In this document: in pieces, positions 57,156 through 64,000 of the stretch
Layout: every line of letters begins with the position of its first letter
Position numbering within the stretch: position 1 is the stretch's first letter
Assembly (NCBI RefSeq): GCF_040436345.1
Contig: NC_133230.1
Coordinates: 20,284,197 to 20,348,196, forward strand
DNA length: 64,000 bases
Source of the DNA: Pagrus major
Taxonomy: Eukaryota; Chordata; Actinopteri; Spariformes; Sparidae
Direction of reading: 5' to 3'
Notes under the pieces: generated by a model
Seen by the model: the letters and a program-made list of their open reading frames with translations, nothing else
Told to the model about the DNA's origin: nothing
The model's database searches: none
Position numbers and translations under genes: made by a program

Positions 57156-59321
57156 ATGTCTAGACTCTGCGTTTTCCTGCTGGTACCGGTCCTCTTGGAC
57201 CTGGCATCTGCTATTCAGTTCTACCTGCCGGTCCGCTCTGTGAAATGTCTGCATGAAGACATCCACAAAAATGTGCTGGTCACAGGCGAGTATGAAGTCA
57301 GCCAGGAGCCAGAAACTACAACTAATTTGAAGGTACGTGAACGTGTCGCACGTGTAACATATGGCAAACTTTCTACAGACTTCTCATGCAAGAAATGTAA
57401 GATAAATAAAATAAGACATTAGCTCATCCTGCTATAAATTGACATTCTTGTAAATACTCTCACTGTGTTTACTTTTATTAATTGGGGGGAAATAAAAAGG
57501 GTAAAATATTTTACAAAGGGTAATTGTATCCTGCATCACAAAGTCTCTTTTTTTTAAATAATTTGAGATTTCTGGAGATGTCAGAAATACAATACAATAA
57601 AAAAATAAACTAAAAATGTTTTATGGAAAACATCTCATGAAGATAGCACCAAAAAACTGAAGACATTTTAAAATACCTCTTCATTATGAGCAGTCTAATA
57701 CCATATGTTAAGAGAACTTTGTGTCGTTTTATTGGTTTTGCGGACTTTAAGATCAGGAAACAAAACTAAGCCTGATGTTGCTGGTCTAGCCTCATATAAT
57801 AGCCTCCAAAAGGACTTTTCACTTTGTATCCACTGAGTTGAGATAGTGACAGACCCCTGTGTTAACGCTTTCCTCAGATCACTGATGCTGACGGCTTCCT
57901 GCTGTTCACTAAGGAGAACGTCACAAGAGGGAAATTTTCGTTCACAACAGAAAATCACGACCAGTTTGAGATTTGCTTTCACAGCACAGTGCCAATGGGT
58001 GAGTGAACTTTCTAAAAAAAATATGTACAGTTACTTAAAATAATATGAAAGACATGACATCTATTTTTTCCAATTGACTATTAATCATAGAAGGAATATT
58101 CCAACACAAATGGATAAAGAGTACATAAGCTATTGGTGACTGAACATGGAGGCCAAAGATACATGATGATGTGATTCAAGTGATGCAAACTCCTAATTAT
58201 TTTCTGTGAATAACTAATGAGCTATTAATGCTTGTCATAGGCGGTGGGAGGGTCCCAGACCGACTGGTCACACTGAACATGAAGCATGGCGTGGAAGCAG
58301 AGAACTATGAGGAGGTGAGGGACCGTCTTAAAGGAACAATTAACCCAAAAATGAAAATTCAGTCATTATCTACTCACCCCCATGTAGAGGGAAAGTCCAG
58401 TGAAGTTTCATAGTCCATAAAACATTTCTGGAGCTTCACAGCAAAACAGTATGGAGCCATTTTTCTTTCAGTTGTGTTTTAACATTTTTAAACAAGTTCC
58501 CATCTACTTCAGTTGTTTAGAACGCTGCAACGCTGTTTTGCTGTGAAGCTCCACAAATGTTTTGTAGACTAATATGAAACATCACCTGACTTTCCACCGG
58601 CATGGTGATGAGCAGATAATTACTGTATTTTAATTTTTTGGTGAACTTTTTGTGATTCTTTAAAACCGTACCATAAATTTAGACTATGGCTGATAATTTA
58701 ATGCATGGTGACCTTTGTGACAGCAGTAAGAAAGATGATGCATGTTAATAAATATTACTCTTGCGACCTCTTTGTCAGATTGCAGGTGTGGAGAAAATGA
58801 CCCCCCTTGAAGCAAAGCTGAGAATCCTAGAGCACCTATCACAGTCCATTGCAGATGACTTTGATTACATGAAGAAGCGAGGGAAAGAGATGGGACAAAC
58901 AAATGGTAAATGATTATTCGTTGGTGTATATGTACACTGTAAGTAATTGCTTAAGGGAAATTACAGCTGCACTGTTTTCTATGATTGAAAGTCTTTAGAG
59001 CATTTTTGTCTTTTGGCCACATCCCTATATGTGATGCCATATAAGGTGATTTGCCTTGAACAACAGATGAAAATCACCTGCTGTGTGGCCAGAAGAAGAA
59101 CAAGCTTAAATGTTTAAACTGTTTAATCCATAGCTCGTCGTGTAGAAAATCTTTTGACCATTGTGACAATATTTTAGTGCTATTTTCTATCTCAAACAGC
59201 TTCCACCAACACCCGAGTGCTGTTCATCAACATCATCTCCATGAGCTGTTTGAGTGCACTGGCCATATGGCAAGTGTTCTACTTGAGACGATTCTTCAGG
59301 AGAAAGAAGTTGATTGAGTGA
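57156..59321 (+). CDS. tmed10: TMED10 (p24 delta-1 / Tmp21) cargo receptor
   Basis: Type I membrane protein of the p24 family that cycles between ER and Golgi in COPI/COPII vesicles. Five exons: 57156-57332, 57878-57998, 58241-58314, 58779-58905, 59200-59321, in phase, total 206 residues (human 219). Residues 1-19 are a signal peptide ([19 protein letters not shown]). The GOLD domain follows with [39 protein letters not shown] and [21 protein letters not shown] helical segment ([19 protein letters not shown]) precedes the membrane helix (about 173-195). The tail [13 protein letters not shown] carries the FF and dilysine-type sorting motifs. The start is the first ATG of a clear signal peptide. 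Intron 3 contains a MITE. Confidence 0.97.
58328..58664. repeat. MITE in tmed10 intron 3
   Basis: Starts TTAAAGGAACAATTAACCC and then AAAAATGAAAATTCAGTCAT, the classic end of an abundant fish MITE. The right side has TTTTTTGGTGAACTTTTTG and CTTTAAA. Internal arms GGAGCTTCACAGCAAAACAG and CTGTTTTGCTGTGAAGCTCC are exact inverse complements. Confidence 0.85.
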
Positions 59322-59455
59322 AGACGTTTTGCCAGCACGACCTGAGGGATACAGCACGATCATCAAGTGGACTGCACTGCTTTGGGAACATTTACTTCAA
59401 TGTGTCAGGATTTGCTATTTTTCTGATGATGCATCACATTACATCAATATTCACT

Positions 59456-59508
59456 TTTATTTTAGTATTTCCTCTTCTCTCTTCTTACAAAACTAAATGT
59501 TATTTATT
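59456..59508 (-). terminator. mlh3: Candidate polyadenylation signals of mlh3
   Basis: AATAAA on the minus strand at 59503-59508 and 59456-59461, 150-200 nt past the mlh3 stop codon. Both lie inside the tmed10 3'UTR. Confidence 0.5.
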
Positions 59509-59638
59509 TCTTACATATGTCTTCCTGTGAATGTACAGCTGTTTTAGTTTAAAACAAAAGGTATAGGTCAAAGGGCTTTGGGGGAATTTAACAGGGGGAT
59601 TCTTATGAGTTACTTGAAATTATGAAATACACATTTAA

Positions 59639-59644
59639 AATAAA
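59639..59644 (+). terminator. tmed10: Candidate polyadenylation signal of tmed10
   Basis: AATAAA about 320 nt after the tmed10 stop codon and 13 nt before the end of the opposing mlh3 coding sequence (59657). Confidence 0.55.
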
Positions 59645-59656
59645 ATACACACCGAC

Positions 59657-62600
59657 TTATGTATTTCCAAATAGTTCCCATGCTTTATACATTCTTCTCA
59701 GCTTTTGGAGGTTGGGTTTCTGTAATTCCTGCAGGGACAAGAATGCTTAGTCACAACTCGATTACTGTATTCAATGAGGGAATACTACATTTAATACAAA
59801 GTCAGATGTGCTACTTCCTCTTGGTACCTTCTGGTCTTTGTCCAAATGGAGGATGTCTACTAAAGGAGCGATGGATGGGCGGCCATGGGCGCACTGGAAG
59901 GGAAGCTGGCAGGAGGACAAGGATGCCACCAAGCTGCAGCATTCATCTCTGCTCAGGCTGTCGTTGAATTTGATGGCACCTGTTTAATGCACACATGTAT
60001 ACCATGACTTGTATGAAGATTTTAGTGTGAAATTGTGATTAACTGAATCAGCATTGCACATTAAAATAAACTAAAGGATAGAGAAAAGTCATTTAACCTT
60101 ACCGTGGCATGCTAGGGAGGCTAGCACCTTCAGAACAGTGAGAGGCAGAGTTCCTTTCACTCTACCAGTTGAGCGAAGTAACTGAGACAAAGAGTAAGAA
60201 AGGACACCATTTATTAAGTAGTGAAGTCATTTACCCACACCAAAGAGGTTTAGGTGCTAGAATCACACTTCAAAGCTTACCTCAATCTGCTCTCGAAGAT
60301 ATTCCTGATGTGTGGTTATAGAAAAAAAAGCAAAAGGGTAAACTTAGGTCACAAATACAATAGATGTTCTTAAAACGAAGGTTTCAGAAGTCTTACCTCA
60401 ACAATTGGCTTGATAACGGATTGTCTCCCCCGCCTGAGCTCATTACTCTCCTTTTCCATAAAGCACAGCGGTACCTTCCCGACAAAGACTTTTGGATCCG
60501 CTGCTTGCGAGAACTTCACTTCTAGGCCCAAACTCCGCAAATGTGGCTGACAAGACCTGGAAGAGGAAGGGTCCACTATACTATAACAATAATGCCAATG
60601 TAATAATGTGCATGACATGAAATCAACTGGTTAGTAACCTGCACTTAAGGCTTTAAAGAGCAAGAAAGTTGTGTGGTGCTGTTTGTCAAAAATGTAAATA
60701 ACTGCAAAAAAAATTTCAGTGTTCATTCTGACACAGAGCCATAATCTCTCTGTCCAAATCGGGCAAAGCACTTGCAAATGTTCCTACGAAATGACTCCTT
60801 CCACTGTCTGAATATGTACATGCTCCTTTGACAGTTTAAAGAAAACACAGTGAGAAAAACACACTTTTTGCACAAAACCTACAGGTATTTAACTAAGGCA
60901 TCTGACAGTGTAAGCTATATTATTGCTCCAGAGTACTGACGCTACTGAATGATGGCATATGAGCCAAAATGCTCATAACAGCTCTAGGTTGAGACAGAGG
61001 TGAAATGAGGCTGCGTCACTGCACCAACCCTTTCTGTCATCTATATTGCTACCATCCTTCACCTCATTGCCAAAATCTGCTGAAGGGTGTCTCGGCTGTT
61101 GAATATAGCAGACAGCTGGCTCTGAAACCTCAACCAGTGTAGGGCCAAGTGCAGTCCATCAAGTAATGACAATACCATCACAGATCACACCAAAGTAAAA
61201 AAACACTGGTGCATTCTAAACACCGTCACCAACACATACAGGCGGTGGATCCAGAAACAAACATGTCCCACAAAAGTAAAAAATTCAGATAATTCCTCTT
61301 AAATTGGCAGCATTCTTCATTCTGCTGAATTAGTGATATATCTTCACCCGAGCCGTGCTAGTGGCAACAATAGATACCGAACGTTTTGAAAACGATGGTC
61401 ATAGAGAAAACTAACCTAAGCAGCCTGAGCTCCTCTTCGGTTACACTGATCTCAAGAGGTGGCAAAATGGTTGATGAACACAGACGTCTCTCACCTGGTG
61501 CATCTGGGTCATTCTCATAGGAATCTATGACAGGACATACAGTTACTGTATGACTCTAGTATCACATTGTGGTCCCAACAACAGCATTATTGATTTTACA
61601 TTTCATTCTCAGTATTAACACCATTCATCGCATGTTAATTTTGTTTTACCTGCAACTAGATTTTCCAGTCGAACTCTCTCATGCGCAGCGTGTTGATCCA
61701 CCAGCACCAGAAGGTTTCCTGGGTTTCAATATAAAATGCTTGAGATGTTGATACAACAACGAATGACAAAACTGTAATATTCCAGTCAGTACCTTCAGTT
61801 TCAGAAAGTGTGGTGGGCTCTTCATCTCTTGTATTGATGAGACATGCAAGAAACTTCTTATCCACTTGATGAATGACCTACAGGTATTTAAATAGCAATT
61901 ACTTCATGGCATCATTGAAGGGGAAATGGCTGGAGCATTTTAAGAACAGTTTATCAGAACATTCAAAAGGAAAACTAAAGATAAATTTGCCTTCATTGAC
62001 TGAATCATGGCCTTAGAAAAGCGGTATGGAAACAGGATGTTGTGGATCTTGACGGCCAGTCCGTCAGCTTGCCCACTTGATATGTCCACTCCAACCTGTC
62101 GGCACAGGAGAGTTCAAAATGCATCAATAAAACAGCTTAAAATCTGAACGCTCCACTTTAAAACAGATAACACATTGTGTCGTTTACCTCAGGAGGTCGG
62201 ACAAACACTGGGTTTTTCCATTTTGAATACAATGAGGTAAGGGAGTTGGAGCTCTCAACGTTGCCATCTGTAAGACAGACAAGCAAGTATTTATTTCATA
62301 TACTTTGTGTGTTTTAGGCACCCTACAGTCTACAGTCTGATCTGTCTGTGAGGTACCTCGGTCATCAAGCCCTGAACTAATCACTCTGTCTGTCCTGGAT
62401 TTAGGTAGGAAGGGCAACACTAGATCCACCTGAAACGGGTAACACCTGTATTCCATCCCTACAGTTTAAGAAACATGAACAACATAGTATTTAACAATCA
62501 TGTCAACAATAAAACTAGAATGATAAGCACGGAAGAACTGCTATCTCACCCATTTCAGAGATGACACTAACTGCCATATTGGTGACATCAGACGTACAGC

Positions 62601-64000
62601 GCACTTGGGTTTCTTCAGTAGGCAGGTCCTCGTATCGGCTGAGCCCAGTCACTTTGTTTATGTACACCGTCTTTCCCACAGATGTGTCGTAGTGATGAAT
62701 CCAGTCTCCTGATGCTGTAACCTCCTCCCTCTCAGCCAGCTGAGGATCTATACTGCAAAGTGGGACTGGCTCAGGATTCAGTGCAGTATCACAGTGATCC
62801 TCATTGTTATTGCCATCTTGGATGCCATCAGTACCCTCAGCGAGACAGGTATTGTCCTGTGATGACGTCCTGGACAGATGTGGTAAAACTTTTGAATTGT
62901 CTGTCCTATGTTGTTTCAAAATGCAGAGTTTAGCTGCCAATGATTTTTTGCCTCTATTCTGTACTGACTTTGGTTTCACGTTTGTGAAAGCTGAGAGGGT
63001 TGGTGGGCTTTGGAGGCTGTCTGTCTGTGGGAGTCGAGTATTATTCTCTTGACGAGTCTCTTGAGAGGGTAACTTCAGTTCATCAGATTTACCGTACACT
63101 CTTCTAAACTTCTCAAGAGATCCAGACTCTTTACATAAAGACAACTTTGGATAAGTTACACTTCTGGGAATCTTCGAGGGAATCATACGAGCCGAATCTT
63201 TGAAGAGTTTCTGACAAGTTATGTCTTGGCCTGCATCCAGTGAGATTTTGCGTTTTGATGCAAAGGATCTCTCTTCACATTTCTGTGCTAAAATTTGCTC
63301 CTGAAATACTGACTTGTTGATTTGGGAGCCCTCCTGAGTCTGCAGACTTTCATGAATGTATGGATCGGACAGTCGGATCTTTTTGTTACTTACTAAAGTC
63401 TGTTTGTTTCCTTCTGTACCCTGGCAGTCTGGTAAAACATACTCAATATAGTTTAAATCAGGCTGAATTTCTTGAGTGATGCTGTCTTGTGAAGTCTCAT
63501 TGCTGGTTGAGGTAGTACTGTTTAATCTTGTCTCAATTTCTTTTAAAAGTTCCAGTTTTTCAGTTGCTAATTGTTTGATGGAACTTGACGTACCGGTACA
63601 TAAAATTTGAGAGCCTTCCCCAGCTTCACTGAATGTTGGGCCCCCTTTTTCAGTAACGTTATCATCAGAGGCAGGTTCCAGTCGAGCTAAATGACATGGT
63701 GGCTCTTCTCTACATTCTTTGTTTATGCTTTTCATCTTTTCCAACTCATTTTTTTGCCCCTGTTGTTCAGTCTCCGTCAGCTCAGACTCCTGGCAAACGC
63801 TGTTCTCACGCACAGTGTCATCTTTGCACTTACGATGAACAGAATGAGATGCCAGTTTCATTCCAATACTGAAATCTAGTGTGGGAGCACTGCTAGTTGC
63901 CTGGTCACCATTGCCACTATTGTGACCATCTTGGTCTGTATTGTCAGTGCAAAACAATTGGGGAGACACATCGTCCAAGTAATCTTGAGAAAGCACCGCC
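59657..64000 (-). CDS. mlh3: DNA mismatch-repair protein MLH3, C-terminal ~828 residues (5' end outside window)
   Basis: MutL homolog that pairs with MLH1 and acts as an endonuclease in meiotic crossover resolution and mismatch repair. Twelve exons: 62550 to beyond 64000 (large central exon, open at the edge), 62357-62458, 62188-62267, 61991-62095, 61793-61877, 61650-61718, 61416-61524, 60397-60556, 60281-60304, 60103-60181, 59828-59979, 59657-59728. The N-terminal ATPase is outside. The nuclease motif [12 protein letters not shown], which fits DQHA(X)2E(X)4E, is in the 61650-61718 exon. Other C-terminal hallmarks are [50 protein letters not shown] (metal site) and [18 protein letters not shown] just before the stop. 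Codon phase is kept across all junctions. Oddities: a GC donor after 61991 and a 24-nt exon at 60281-60304. The gene points opposite to its human orientation relative to tmed10. Confidence 0.96.
61989..61990 (-). other. mlh3: Non-canonical GC splice donor in mlh3
   Basis: The exon ending MIQSMK is followed by GCAAAT, giving AAG|GCAAAT. The next exon begins after a normal CTGTAG at 61878-61879 and continues [13 protein letters not shown], exactly where the human protein has its junction. No usable GT donor lies nearby. Confidence 0.75.

Overview
This is a vertebrate, and specifically teleost-fish, genomic window. It carries intron-rich genes in a compact arrangement, many short inverted-repeat (MITE-like) elements of the kind common in ray-finned fish, and the gene neighbourhood that surrounds c-FOS on human 14q24.3. 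All gene calls come from exon-by-exon reading: protein similarity recalled from the named families, GT/AG (one GC/AG) boundaries, and codon phase that stays in register across every junction.

Layout, left to right: ttll5 (minus strand; 18 coding exons, 667-24234; the 3' part lies beyond the left edge). A divergent promoter region (24235-25687) with a cluster of CCAAT boxes. erg28 (plus, 25688-27160). flvcr2 (minus; shared exons 2-9 at 31388-38275, a candidate last exon at 29388-29453, and first exon at 40792-41388). A second, intact flvcr2-type first exon further upstream (minus, 46423-47007) with no downstream exons of its own. jdp2 (minus, 49095-50297). fos (minus, 53937-56142). tmed10 (plus, 57156-59321), head-to-head with fos. 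mlh3 (minus, 59657 to beyond 64000), tail-to-tail with tmed10.

Compared with the human order as I recall it (MLH3-ACYP1-ZC2HC1C-NEK9-TMED10-FOS-JDP2-BATF-FLVCR2-ERG28-TTLL5), batf is absent between jdp2 and flvcr2, the three genes between TMED10 and MLH3 are absent, and mlh3 points the other way. This fits one copy of a region duplicated in the teleost genome duplication and then thinned.

The most interesting observation is the flvcr2 locus. Two diverged but intact first exons, each encoding the first six membrane helices and each ending in the same phase-0 donor after a GNQ motif, sit upstream of a single set of C-terminal exons. The nearer one has lost the glutamine that lines the choline pocket in mammalian FLVCR1/2; the farther one keeps it. 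If both are spliced to exon 2, promoter choice would swap half of the transporter and its substrate pocket. Other points of note: a palindromic MEF2/CArG-like site with an ETS motif at the position where mammalian FOS has its serum response element, a perfect CRE in fos intron 1, a GC-AG intron and a 24-nt microexon in mlh3, overlapping 3' ends of tmed10 and mlh3, a 46-bp near-perfect palindrome in a flvcr2 intron, and microsatellites placed directly at splice sites of ttll5 and flvcr2.
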